From assembly GCA_016713025.1 (NCBI GenBank), contig JADJPZ010000004.1, forward strand, positions 3,945,001 to 4,009,000: a DNA stretch of 64,000 nucleotides, read 5' to 3'. Of the stretch, positions 46,693 through 54,998 are shown piece by piece (positions within the stretch are counted from its first letter, which is position 1; each line of letters starts with the position of its first letter). The position numbers were made by a program, and so were the translations under genes. Under the pieces are notes generated by a model, which searched no databases, had not been told where the DNA came from, and worked only from the letters and a program-made list of their open reading frames with translations. This stretch comes from Saprospiraceae bacterium. GTDB lineage: Bacteria > Bacteroidota > Bacteroidia > Chitinophagales > Saprospiraceae.

Positions 46693-47886
46693 ATGAGTTA
46701 CCAGTTACCACCTGTATATACCAAAATCACGAAACATGAAGTTTTTCCTGATTTTGACCATGATGAGCGTGCCAGATATAATTACCTCGCAAACCTAAAC
46801 AGATATATCTCTACAGCAATAGCTCCCGGCAATAAAACAGCATTTGACAATCGTATAGCTCCTGATTTTGAAAAGGAAGCAGGCCGTCCTTTTAAAGACA
46901 GGCACGAGGTCAAAGATGCTATGTCAAAGGATCCTGTGTATCAGATGTGGGCAGCATTGCGAAGAAGTACGATGGAAATGAGACAACAAAATGGAAGGGC
47001 AGTGGTGCTGCGACAGGCAAAAGAACTGGCTCAAAAAACACATCTAATCAACAAAAATGCACAAAACCTTCACCTAAAAGATAACTTTGAAGTTCCTGCT
47101 TACCTGAAACATGTAGACAATCATCTCATGCCAGGAAGCTACCATACTGAATATTTTCCTGGCGATGTAGCTAATGCTGCCAACTATGATAGTGGTATTT
47201 TTGTGACCACTGCCGGTATGCTGGGTCGGTTGACAGATGGTGGCGGCAAAGCTATAGCTAAGTGGGTACGGGATACTTATCCGGAATTTAAGCCTAAAAG
47301 AATACTGGATATTGGTTGTGGTCTTGGACATAATACCTTACCTATTGCTTTGGCATATCCTGAAGCAGAAATTATAGCCATAGACGCAGGCGCACCCATG
47401 CTCAGATACGGTGCTGCCCGTGCAAGCGCTCTTGGTGTAAAAAATGTAACCTTTGTACAAATGGATGCTGAAAATATGGGAGAAATAGCGGATGCCAGCT
47501 TTGATTGGGTTCAATCTACCATGGTTCTACATGAAACCGGCGGCAAAGCAATTCATAATATTTTCGGCGAAATAAAAAGAGTGCTTGCTCCGGGTGGACT
47601 GAATTTGCACATAGAGCAGCCACAATATACTCCGGAGATGAGTTATTATGAGCAGTTTATGCGGGATTGGGATGCTTTTTACAACGCCGAGCCATATTGG
47701 GGACATATGCATGATCTTGCACCATCTGCATTGATGCAGGAAGCTGGTGTGTCAGAAAATGATTTTATGCAGGTAGGTGTAAAAGCGGTCAATGATCTTG
47801 ATGACAAAAAACAGGATGGCAAAATTACCGAAGATTTTGGCAGGACTCCGATTTGGAATGTATTTGGTGGATGGAAAAAGTCATAA
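46693..47886 (+). CDS. Class I SAM-dependent methyltransferase with N-terminal extension
   Basis: A 397-residue protein. Residues 1-200 form an extension of unknown fold (begins SYQLPPVYTKITKHEVFPDF). The methyltransferase core follows with ILDIGCGLGHNTLPIAL (motif I), IIAIDAG (SAM ribose acidic residue), VQMDAENM, and VLAPGGLNLHIEQP. It may methylate the substrate or an intermediate of the island pathway. It starts the second half of the plus-strand gene run, 78 bases after hyuB. Confidence 0.8.
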   Translation: MSYQLPPVYTKITKHEVFPDFDHDERARYNYLANLNRYISTAIAPGNKTAFDNRIAPDFEKEAGRPFKDRHEVKDAMSKDPVYQMWAALRRSTMEMRQQNGRAVVLRQAKELAQKTHLINKNAQNLHLKDNFEVPAYLKHVDNHLMPGSYHTEYFPGDVANAANYDSGIFVTTAGMLGRLTDGGGKAIAKWVRDTYPEFKPKRILDIGCGLGHNTLPIALAYPEAEIIAIDAGAPMLRYGAARASALGVKNVTFVQMDAENMGEIADASFDWVQSTMVLHETGGKAIHNIFGEIKRVLAPGGLNLHIEQPQYTPEMSYYEQFMRDWDAFYNAEPYWGHMHDLAPSALMQEAGVSENDFMQVGVKAVNDLDDKKQDGKITEDFGRTPIWNVFGGWKKS

Positions 47887-47922
47887 TTTGTTTTCTTAAA
47901 AAATTTTCAAAAAATTAGTAAA

Positions 47923-48348
47923 ATGGATAATAACGAATTGTCATCATCACATTCAGGAGGTACAGTGATTTCTGAAGATTTTGATACTTCAGGCATCAAC
48001 GACATTCTGATGGCAGGGGACAAAGCTAAAGGTGGAAGACCCTATTTTTTGAATGATCCTGCTGTAGAAAGAGTACTGAATATAACCATGGCAGTGGCAA
48101 CGGAATTGGCTGTAGCAAGGGAGCGTATTGATACACTAGAGAGAATTCTGGAAAGCAAGGGCATCATCAGCAGAAAAGAGATTGAAGATTTTGTTCCGAC
48201 AGATGCGCAGGGAGAAGAAAGACAACTTTGGCATGCACGCTATGCAGCCCGTATAATGCGGATAGTGCAGCAGGAAATAGATGCAGTGGCGCATCCTGAA
48301 AACAATAAAGACATGCACCGGATTGCTGATGAAATCAATGAAATGTAA
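47923..48348 (+). CDS. Hypothetical helical protein
   Basis: A 141-residue protein. After a disordered N-terminus it is helical, with a likely coiled coil in MAVATELAVARERIDTLERI and a second helix pair near AARIMRIVQQEIDAVAHPEN. I recognise no catalytic motif. Its stop overlaps the start of the NTF2-like gene (position 48348), so the two are translationally coupled and may form a complex. Confidence 0.65.
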   Translation: MDNNELSSSHSGGTVISEDFDTSGINDILMAGDKAKGGRPYFLNDPAVERVLNITMAVATELAVARERIDTLERILESKGIISRKEIEDFVPTDAQGEERQLWHARYAARIMRIVQQEIDAVAHPENNKDMHRIADEINEM

Positions 48349-48779
48349 TGCATTCTGTCAAGGAATTTATAGATAAATTTTATCAAGCTATCATAGATAA
48401 GGAAGTAGCAGAAATCATCAATTCCTATCATGTCGGCGATGATACTTATGTCATATTGGAAGGGCCCAGACTTTCCACCAAAGGGTATGAAAATATAGCT
48501 CCGGGATGGAGAGATTTTTGTAATAGCGCCATTGTCCTAAAAAGTATTGAATGGCTGGAAGGACCGTTTACTTTTGAACAGTCAGATAGCGCCACCTTAG
48601 CGGGTGTGATTCGTTTGATTGGAAATATCGGAAAAGATAAAACCTTTGATAACACATTCAGGGCAAGTTTTTTGTTACTGAAAGATCAGGAGAGTTACAA
48701 AATCATCCACGAGCATGTATCCGGAGCTTTAGCAGATCCTTATGGTATCGGAGACTGGAAAAATCAAAATAAGGATTGA
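48348..48779 (+). CDS. NTF2/SnoaL-like protein
   Basis: A 143-residue cone-shaped alpha+beta fold protein: an N-terminal helix (SVKEFIDKFYQAIIDKEV), then YVILEGPRLSTKGYENIAPG and strands ending SYKIIHEHVSG, the usual pattern of ketosteroid-isomerase/SnoaL proteins. It could be a small isomerase, hydrolase or binding protein. Coupled to the preceding helical protein and followed by a VOC protein. Confidence 0.7.
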   Translation: MHSVKEFIDKFYQAIIDKEVAEIINSYHVGDDTYVILEGPRLSTKGYENIAPGWRDFCNSAIVLKSIEWLEGPFTFEQSDSATLAGVIRLIGNIGKDKTFDNTFRASFLLLKDQESYKIIHEHVSGALADPYGIGDWKNQNKD

Positions 48780-48798
48780 ATTTTAAAATAATCAGCGT

Positions 48799-49911
48799 AT
48801 GTATAAGTCATTTATTTTTATAGTATTCAGCATTTTTGTTTTGAACAAAGGGATTGGGCAGGAATCAACTCCTCAAACAGGAATTTCAGGAGTCTATGAA
48901 GTAGTACTTGCGGTAAAAGACGTCAATTATTCCATCAAATACTGGAATGAATTCGGTTTTAAAGTCATCGACAGTACATCGATATCTGCAGAGACTGCTT
49001 TCGTGCTTTATGGTGTTAAATCCGCATTGAAATCATATCGAATGCAAAATGGAAATATCGATAGTCATGGACTGCTTAGACTTTGGAAATGGGAAAAATC
49101 GTTGGGTGATGGTATCGGATACAGTGAGCCAGAAACCATAGGATCGCGTATGGCTGTAATGAAAACCAATGATATCATGCGCCTGTACGATGTGTATGAA
49201 TTTTTGCGACAGAATAAAAAACCATGGCTGCCAACGGAGCCGATTACTGATGACTTGTTCGGATTGAACAAAGGAGATAGGGACTTCCTGAAAAGGCCGG
49301 TTTTAGTTCGGGAAAATGCTGTTTATGGTGAATATTTCAATCATGTATTTTTCCAGCGTTATGGGTATGAAATTCCAGGTTATGGTACGATACATCCGGA
49401 CACTCCTTTGAAGACGAGCGAGTTTACCCACCATGATTGGATTATTGGTGGTAAAGACATGGAGTCACTCAAATATATCACCGAAGTATTGGGGTTTAAA
49501 GCAGAAGCAGCACCAGAAATAAATGGAGATTATTCCAAAGGGCCTAAGCGCGTATTTATCATGCCCGACGGTTACAGCCATCTGTATCAGGGATTTGTTT
49601 CGCCCAATAATATTTGCGGCAAACTTAAATTTTTTATACCTAATGGCCCTAAACCGGATAAATCAGATAAACAGCGCCCCGGAGAACTAGGTATCACCAT
49701 GCACTCGCTATTTGCACCGGATATTTTGAAAATATATCAGGCAGCCGTAAAATACCCGGGTTTGGTGACAACTAAAGTTATTAAAAATGAATTTGGAGAA
49801 AAGACATTTACCATCAAAGACAGCGTCAATGTTTTATGGCAGATCATCGAAAAAACCAACACATCCAATAAACCCGAAACCAAAGTAAATTTCACCTTTA
49901 CAAATAATTAA
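48799..49911 (+). CDS. Exported VOC (glyoxalase/dioxygenase-fold) protein
   Basis: A 370-residue protein with a signal peptide ending KGIGQ. It has two VOC-type halves: YEVVLAVKDVNYSIKYWNEF near residue 35 and HHDWIIGGKDMESLKYITEV near 215, the second with a His in the metal position. VOC proteins act as lyases, dioxygenases or binding proteins for small reactive molecules. Export suggests action in the periplasm on material brought in by the receptor. The substrate is unknown. Confidence 0.75.
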   Translation: MYKSFIFIVFSIFVLNKGIGQESTPQTGISGVYEVVLAVKDVNYSIKYWNEFGFKVIDSTSISAETAFVLYGVKSALKSYRMQNGNIDSHGLLRLWKWEKSLGDGIGYSEPETIGSRMAVMKTNDIMRLYDVYEFLRQNKKPWLPTEPITDDLFGLNKGDRDFLKRPVLVRENAVYGEYFNHVFFQRYGYEIPGYGTIHPDTPLKTSEFTHHDWIIGGKDMESLKYITEVLGFKAEAAPEINGDYSKGPKRVFIMPDGYSHLYQGFVSPNNICGKLKFFIPNGPKPDKSDKQRPGELGITMHSLFAPDILKIYQAAVKYPGLVTTKVIKNEFGEKTFTIKDSVNVLWQIIEKTNTSNKPETKVNFTFTNN

Positions 49912-49922
49912 ATTTCTCATCA

Positions 49923-50822
49923 ATGAAAAATATATTCATTACAAGCCTATTACTCATACTGTGCTTTTCTCTGGTAAGCGCTCAAAAAACAAAATCAAAA
50001 AAGTATGGCAAAGCCAAACATGAAAAAACTGAAAAACAGTTGGACCTGAGTAACCCGGCTGATAATCTTGATGCCTTTGTAAAGATGCGCGCCTCACTCG
50101 ATACCAATGAAGTGACCGTATATTACTGGACAGGGCGTATCTATTCATATATTGATGGTGAACGAGGTAAACCACTTTTTGATCTGGAAGCCATGAATAT
50201 AGCGATCATCAAAAAAGATGGTAACGACTACAAAATGCTGACGCGTGAAGCGGCTATTTACAGAGATATCAATACTGGTAAAATAATAGAAAAATGGTAT
50301 AATCCATTTATCAGCGACACTGTAGATGTAGTGCATGTGTGGAATGACCCTGTCAATCAAACTTATGCCCTAAAAGGTCGATTTGGAGATTGGGGAGTGC
50401 CTTACAAAAAAATGGGTAATGGGCGTGTGGCTATGTATTCGGATATCTTTTTGATGTATCCGTCTCCATTACCGGTGAAGGACTTTCCCGAAAATAGCAG
50501 ATCAGATCAATATCAGGCAGCAGAGTTGTTTCAGTTTTTCCTTGACGAAAAACAATTACTAAACCCTAAAACCAAAAATATTTACTCTGAAGTAGGCTGG
50601 ACACGGGTTTCTGACTTCTTGCCCTGGATGCGCATGGGAAGTAAACCCGGGAATCTGGTATATCAGTGTCGTGGATTCAAGACCAATGGAGGATTTGAGA
50701 CCATTCCGGAAGAATTCAGAAGTTATATCTTGAAACACAAACCTGAATTTGCCGCACCTCCCAAAACTTATGCCACACCCAATATGACCAGCTGGAAGTA
50801 CTTTAAGGAATTGAAGAAGTGA
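49923..50822 (+). CDS. Exported DUF1838 protein
   Basis: A 299-residue protein with a signal peptide (ends LVSAQ) and a Lys-rich linker. The body matches the DUF1838 pattern: NPADNLDAFVKMRASLDTNE, VYYWTGRIYSYIDGERGKPL and MYPSPLPVKDFPEN, with GWTRVSDFLPWMRMGSKPGN near the end. The function of the family is unknown. It is the last gene of the plus-strand island arm, 12 bases after the VOC gene, and converges on the WYL regulator gene. Confidence 0.8.
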   Translation: MKNIFITSLLLILCFSLVSAQKTKSKKYGKAKHEKTEKQLDLSNPADNLDAFVKMRASLDTNEVTVYYWTGRIYSYIDGERGKPLFDLEAMNIAIIKKDGNDYKMLTREAAIYRDINTGKIIEKWYNPFISDTVDVVHVWNDPVNQTYALKGRFGDWGVPYKKMGNGRVAMYSDIFLMYPSPLPVKDFPENSRSDQYQAAELFQFFLDEKQLLNPKTKNIYSEVGWTRVSDFLPWMRMGSKPGNLVYQCRGFKTNGGFETIPEEFRSYILKHKPEFAAPPKTYATPNMTSWKYFKELKK

Positions 50823-50824
50823 TT

Positions 50825-51859
50825 TTATGATTTGGTATTTGGTTCAGGTAAATAGTTTACATATTGCTTTTGGATAGTTTGGGCTATTCTTTTCCTGAGT
50901 TTTGATGGGGAGATGACCATCATACTACTTCCGAAACCTAGGATCTCTCTTTCCAGCTCAAAATTGAGTTGTACTTTGATAGAAAGGAGTAAACTACCGT
51001 CATCATTTCTTTCAATTATCTCTTGACTATGATGTAGTGGTTTTGTTTCTATATAAGGAGCGTTGGCAGCATCTACCCAAAGTTGGATAATTTCAGGTCT
51101 GACATTAAGACTCACACTGACGCCGATCACATCCATAAAGTATTCATCAACTGAAGCAATAATGGATGGTCTGTATTTTAAGTTTTCAGCTATTTCAACA
51201 TTCACCATTCTGTCTAATGCCAAATTTAATATATGATCCGTATTTCCTTTCACACCAAAAAGAAACCATCTGTTTTTGTATTCTTTAAGAAACCATGGGT
51301 GAAAGGTCATAATTTGGGCACTTTCAGCCTTAAATGATTTGTACTCGATGAAAAGAACCTTTTTATCCTGAATTGCTTTGTATAATGGATCCAGAAGTTG
51401 TATTCCTGTAAGTCTGTCATTTTTTTCGAAATGTATGATAGGAGTTTGTTTACCCGAGGTAGTGTAAACATGATCTTCCAGCTTTTGGACTACTTCATGC
51501 AGGTTTTTGAAATGCTCGAAACCTTTGAACTGTTTGAGCAATTCCACTGCTTCTGACATTTGCTGCATATCTGTGTGTGAGATGGGTAGATTCGTGATGC
51601 TATATTTGGGGTCTTCGTAGGTATAATATTTTTTATCTACTACGATGATGGGTGCATTATAGCCAAGCTTATCACTGCGCATCATTTGGATATCGTATTG
51701 GATAGTGCGGACGGAAGCACCTTTGGAGATGCCTTCGTATTCGTAGAGTGCATCGCTGACTTTATCTACAAGCATATCGAGTGTCCACTTCCGTTGGCGA
51801 TTGCGGAAGCAGTTGTCAAGGACTTTGTATCTGATGAGGGCGTTTTTGTTGATGGGCAT
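50825..51859 (-). CDS. WYL-domain transcriptional regulator
   Basis: A 344-residue regulator: an N-terminal winged helix (ALIRYKVLDNCFRNRQRKWT...GASVRTIQYDIQMM) and a central WYL domain (about 165-235, KVLFIEYKSF...FHPWFLKEYKNRWFLFGV) that may bind nucleic-acid ends or nucleotides, then a WCX C-terminal domain. I start it at MPINKNAL (51859). Its promoter (minus -7 box at 51921-51928, -33 TTTG at 51948-51951) shares the intergenic operator with the divergent RNA gene, so autoregulation is likely. WYL regulators commonly control RNA-repair and defence loci. Confidence 0.88.
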   Translation of the reverse strand: MPINKNALIRYKVLDNCFRNRQRKWTLDMLVDKVSDALYEYEGISKGASVRTIQYDIQMMRSDKLGYNAPIIVVDKKYYTYEDPKYSITNLPISHTDMQQMSEAVELLKQFKGFEHFKNLHEVVQKLEDHVYTTSGKQTPIIHFEKNDRLTGIQLLDPLYKAIQDKKVLFIEYKSFKAESAQIMTFHPWFLKEYKNRWFLFGVKGNTDHILNLALDRMVNVEIAENLKYRPSIIASVDEYFMDVIGVSVSLNVRPEIIQLWVDAANAPYIETKPLHHSQEIIERNDDGSLLLSIKVQLNFELEREILGFGSSMMVISPSKLRKRIAQTIQKQYVNYLPEPNTKS

Positions 51860-51920
51860 TGTATAAAAGCAATTTGAACGATGAATGATTCGAACAATGA
51901 ATGATTTAAAAATATTTTCA

Positions 51921-51979
51921 CAAAAGTACAAAATAATTTTTACTACGCAAAAAGACTGCGTACCACACTTTTACCTTTG
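51921..51979. promoter_or_regulatory. Divergent promoters and palindromic operator of the RNA-repair regulon
   Basis: The operator TACGCA-N7-TGCGTA is at 51944-51962. The plus-strand -7 box TACCTTTG (51972-51979) follows it by nine bases and lacks a good -33, suggesting activation. The minus-strand promoter of the WYL gene has -7 TACTTTTG (51921-51928) and -33 TTTG (51948-51951) at 19-base spacing, with the -33 inside the operator. Confidence 0.8.
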
Positions 51980-52015
51980 CATCGTCAATGATGATAAATG
52001 AACAAAAAGTTGTTC

Positions 52016-52194
52016 AAACTCAAAATTAGAATATGACTTTATTCGAATGAATATATGACAAAATAGTTGGCATAGCTCGGAGATTTTATCCCGTAGATGT
52101 AGTTGAAGCTACATCGAGGAAAGAAAATTGAGAACGATGTCAAATATGAAGTAAGATTTTCATGTAGTTCAATTCATGTTCTAATTTTGAGTTT
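52016..52194 (+). ncRNA. Leader RNA segment closed by a 21-bp stem
   Basis: The arms 52016-52036 and 52174-52194 are complementary over 21 positions, with one U-G wobble in the plus-strand RNA. They enclose about 137 bases with an internal 7-bp hairpin GATGTAG/CTACATC (52096-52115). It begins some 30 bases past the probable start site. The long closing stem followed by tRNA-like modules recalls bacterial Y RNAs, though no Ro60 gene is in the window. No plausible protein is encoded here. Confidence 0.6.
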
Positions 52195-52329
52195 ATAAAA
52201 ATATATCACAGTAATGTGTTGAAGAAGTCGCTTTTCTATCTGTAATAGTCCATAGTTGAGAGTTTCTGTATAGCTCCATAGTGCAATGATGATTGTATTC
52301 TGACGAGTAAGATGTTTAGTGACGCATAA

Positions 52330-52484
52330 TTTGCGGGTCATGGGTTCGACTCCCATCTCGGTCAAAAGCCGAATAGCTCAGTGGTTAGAGCAGCAAACCA
52401 CGAATGGCAGGTTCGAATCCTGCACTATCCTTATACGATAGTTAGTGTAGTTGGTTAACACGCCGGATTTAGGTTCCGTTTTTT
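52330..52484 (+). ncRNA. Circularly permuted tRNA-like modules
   Basis: Module A in order: anticodon-stem 3' strand TTTGC (52330-52334), 5-base variable loop, T arm ATGGG-TTCGACT-CCCAT (52340-52356), acceptor hairpin TCGGT-CAAAA-GCCGA (52358-52372), TA, D arm GCTC-AGTGGTTA-GAGC (52376-52391), A, and anticodon-stem 5' strand GCAAA (52393-52397), which pairs with TTTGC. Module B repeats this: T arm GCAGG-TTCGAAT-CCTGC (52407-52423), acceptor hairpin ACTATC-N7-GATAGT (52424-52442), D arm GTGT...ACAC (52445-52461), then a normal-order anticodon arm with loop TTTAGGT (anticodon UAG) and a T6 run (52479-52484). So acceptor ends are joined by a loop and the break lies in the anticodon loop. From 52485 to the slipin gene I see only a 10-bp inverted repeat (52508-52517 / 52699-52708). 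Confidence 0.8.
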
Positions 52485-52760
52485 ACTTCCACAGTATCGC
52501 ACATGACGAATACATTCCGCCTAGAGAATCTTCGGATAATCAAAGCAATCTGTACATCACTTTGAAATCATATCACGAAAAATCTCTGTCAACAAATCAT
52601 AAACGATGGCCAATCAAATGGAAGAAAATCTATTGATAAAAAGTCGCAAATGATAGCTGATCACAATGGCTCTGACGATGATTCCGTAATGTGTGGACGA
52701 ATGTATTCTGATTGTGCGTTTTAGTAGTTTTTTAGTAGTAATTTTTAAATATTTTCAAAA

Positions 52761-53855
52761 ATGAAAAAAGTAGTTGTAAACACCAATTGTATCGGTTTGA
52801 TCTTCAAAAACGGAGAACTTAACCAAGTATTAAATCAGGGCATTTATTGGATGATGCCTTGGACAGAAGTCAGTATCCACGACATGGCAAAACCATTTCC
52901 TATGGATATCAATGCAGAAGTATTGAGACTAAATAAGGATTTTGAAGTCAAAACCATCCTTATAGATGTAGCTGATAATCAAATGGTTTTTGTTTACAAA
53001 GATAAGGTGTATCATCGTTTATTGACGCCTGGAAAATATTTTTTCTGGAATAATGATGTCAATACTTACCAATTCAAAACAGTAGACTTGTCCAAAATTG
53101 AGATAGAATCAGATATCGACAAAAAAGCACTGATGAATCTTTCTGGTACTTATGTGCGAGCGTACAAATTGGAAAGTTTTGAAAAGGGAATTCTTTTTGT
53201 AGATGGAGAAATGAAGCAAACCCTTGATGCAGGTACCTATATGTATTGGAAAAACGCGATAGATATTTCAGTGCTAAAAACCGATATGCGACTCATCAAT
53301 ATGGAAATCCCTGGCCAAGAAATTTTGACCAAAGATAAATCGCAGTTGAGATTGAATTTTACCTTACAGTACAAAGTGACGGACATCATCAAAGCTTTGG
53401 TAGAGAACAAGGAGTTTGAAAAACAACTCTACGTCATCATGCAATTGGCTATCCGTGAGTACGTGGGCAAATTGACATTTGACGAATTGATGGAAACCAA
53501 AGAAAATCTCTCAGAATTTGTCTTAAACGATGTCGTAACGAAAGCCACTGACCTTGGTGTGGAAGTGAAGTCTTGTGGCCTAAAAGACATCATCTTGCCA
53601 GGAGATATCCGCGATATCATGAACCAAGTATTGATCGCCGAAAAACGTGCGCAAGCCAATATCATCACACGCCGTGAAGAGACCGCTTCTACACGAAGCT
53701 TGCTCAATACTGCAAAATTGATGGAAGACAATGCCATGCTATTCAAACTCAAAGAGATGGAATACGTGGAGAAAATCGCTGACAAAATCAGCCACATCAC
53801 CTTGTCTGGCAGCGGTCAGGTTGTAGATCAATTGAAGCAGATATTTGTGAAGTAG
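52761..53855 (+). CDS. Slipin/SPFH (band 7) family protein
   Basis: A 364-residue stomatin-type protein without an obvious N-terminal membrane helix. Residues about 1-150 are two short repeats (KNGELNQVLNQGIYWMMPW and VDGEMKQTLDAGTYMYWKN). The SPFH core follows (TKDKSQLRLNFTLQYKVTDI), then VLIAEKRAQANIITRREETA, the start of the coiled coil. SPFH proteins build ring-like scaffolds. Slipins are recurrent partners of RNA-repair genes, in line with the WYL/tRNA-like context here. It is the first protein gene after the noncoding RNA and ends at a strong hairpin terminator. Confidence 0.85.
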   Translation: MKKVVVNTNCIGLIFKNGELNQVLNQGIYWMMPWTEVSIHDMAKPFPMDINAEVLRLNKDFEVKTILIDVADNQMVFVYKDKVYHRLLTPGKYFFWNNDVNTYQFKTVDLSKIEIESDIDKKALMNLSGTYVRAYKLESFEKGILFVDGEMKQTLDAGTYMYWKNAIDISVLKTDMRLINMEIPGQEILTKDKSQLRLNFTLQYKVTDIIKALVENKEFEKQLYVIMQLAIREYVGKLTFDELMETKENLSEFVLNDVVTKATDLGVEVKSCGLKDIILPGDIRDIMNQVLIAEKRAQANIITRREETASTRSLLNTAKLMEDNAMLFKLKEMEYVEKIADKISHITLSGSGQVVDQLKQIFVK

Positions 53856-53863
53856 TAAAATGC

Positions 53864-53891
53864 AGAACAGTCTATTCACTTAGACTGTTCT
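53864..53891 (+). terminator. Hairpin terminator after slipin
   Basis: Perfect 11-bp stem AGAACAGTCTA/TAGACTGTTCT with a 6-base loop, followed by ATTTT. It separates the slipin transcript from the inserted genes. Confidence 0.7.
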
Positions 53892-53919
53892 ATTTTAAAT
53901 AATTTTGTAAATATATATT

Positions 53920-54990
53920 ATGGATAAATGTAAATTATGTAAAGTTAATGACTTAGACAATACTGGTGCCCATGTTATAACTGAATCTTTAGTTAGACCA
54001 ACTATCTCAGAAGAAGGGTCTAAAGGTAGAGATAATGAAATCTTATACTCTTTATCTGGAAGAAATTTTGGTAAAAGATTTATCGGTAGAAAAATAAGTG
54101 AGGAAAAGATTTTGGAGCTTCAAGGTGATGCATTAACTGAACAGCAGTTAGTTGAAAATTCAAATCCAATTCTTGATTATAATTTAGTATGTAGATCTTG
54201 TGAAAATAAGTTCAATCCTATAGAAACATTTTTTATGCAAGATACTAAATCAAAAATAGAAAACTGCGAAAACATTCAGTTGGTGTTAAATTCAAAACAT
54301 TATCAAGTTACACTTTTATTTATAGTCATAAATATGTGGAGGTTAGCTGAGTCTGATAGCAAAGAGTTTGTTTTGCCTGATGAAGTTAAGGAAGATTTAA
54401 GAGTATTAATTGAAAAATTAGAGAAAAAGTCGATAGATGAAGTATTGGGTGATATAGACTTTAGTACTGGGAGTTTGTCTAAAATTAGATTTAGTATGAT
54501 GTATATGAGACATGATTCGGGTAATAAATCAGCAAATACAATTGCGCTTGGTTCAAATGCGGAGCCCTTATTTATGGTTTTAGGTCAATTAGTATTTACT
54601 GTTTTCTTCGATTTTGATAAAATTGGAAATTATAAAATTCCTAGTTTAATCTGCGAAATAACTTCAAAAAACAAAATTAGAAAACAAATATTGAGACAAC
54701 CTGAAGAATTAATAATTCAATACATCTCTGATTTTAAAAGATTAGCTTTGAATAAAAAAATATTCCGCCATGAGATAAAATATTTTTGGGCTAATGTAAA
54801 TAATATTACAAGAAAGTGTCATATTAAATTTTACAAATGCCTACCCACAATTGATGTTTTTAAATATGTTCATCATGAAATTAGAAAATTGCCAAGAGGA
54901 TTTGAATTAAGTGATGTAGATGAAATAATTGCAAGAGTTATAATGGATTGCGGTGTTTATTATAAAAAAAATGGTCTTCCTAGAAAATAA
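53920..54990 (+). CDS. HNH-like zinc-finger protein, putative endonuclease
   Basis: A 356-residue protein. CKLCKVND at the N-terminus (C-x2-C), GAHVITESLV with a candidate catalytic His, and CRSCENKFNPIE near residue 89 (C-x2-C-E-x-F) form a split HNH/treble-clef pattern seen in defence-related nucleases. The remaining 250 residues are helical with no motif I recognise. It is more AT-rich than the island genes and is followed after 8 bases by a HEPN-type gene, so the two probably work together. Confidence 0.5.
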   Translation: MDKCKLCKVNDLDNTGAHVITESLVRPTISEEGSKGRDNEILYSLSGRNFGKRFIGRKISEEKILELQGDALTEQQLVENSNPILDYNLVCRSCENKFNPIETFFMQDTKSKIENCENIQLVLNSKHYQVTLLFIVINMWRLAESDSKEFVLPDEVKEDLRVLIEKLEKKSIDEVLGDIDFSTGSLSKIRFSMMYMRHDSGNKSANTIALGSNAEPLFMVLGQLVFTVFFDFDKIGNYKIPSLICEITSKNKIRKQILRQPEELIIQYISDFKRLALNKKIFRHEIKYFWANVNNITRKCHIKFYKCLPTIDVFKYVHHEIRKLPRGFELSDVDEIIARVIMDCGVYYKKNGLPRK

Positions 54991-54998
54991 GAAACAAA

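Noticed and set aside
52368..52430. A normal tRNA gene reading 5' acceptor to 3' acceptor
   Set aside because: D and T arms are good, but the acceptor strands AGCCGAA and ACTATCC do not pair and the anticodon arm is too short; each strand instead pairs with its neighbour's, as in a permuted layout.
52451..52636. 61-codon ORF overlapping the tRNA-like RNA
   Set aside because: It starts within the D arm of module B, lacks a ribosome site and has no recognisable features.
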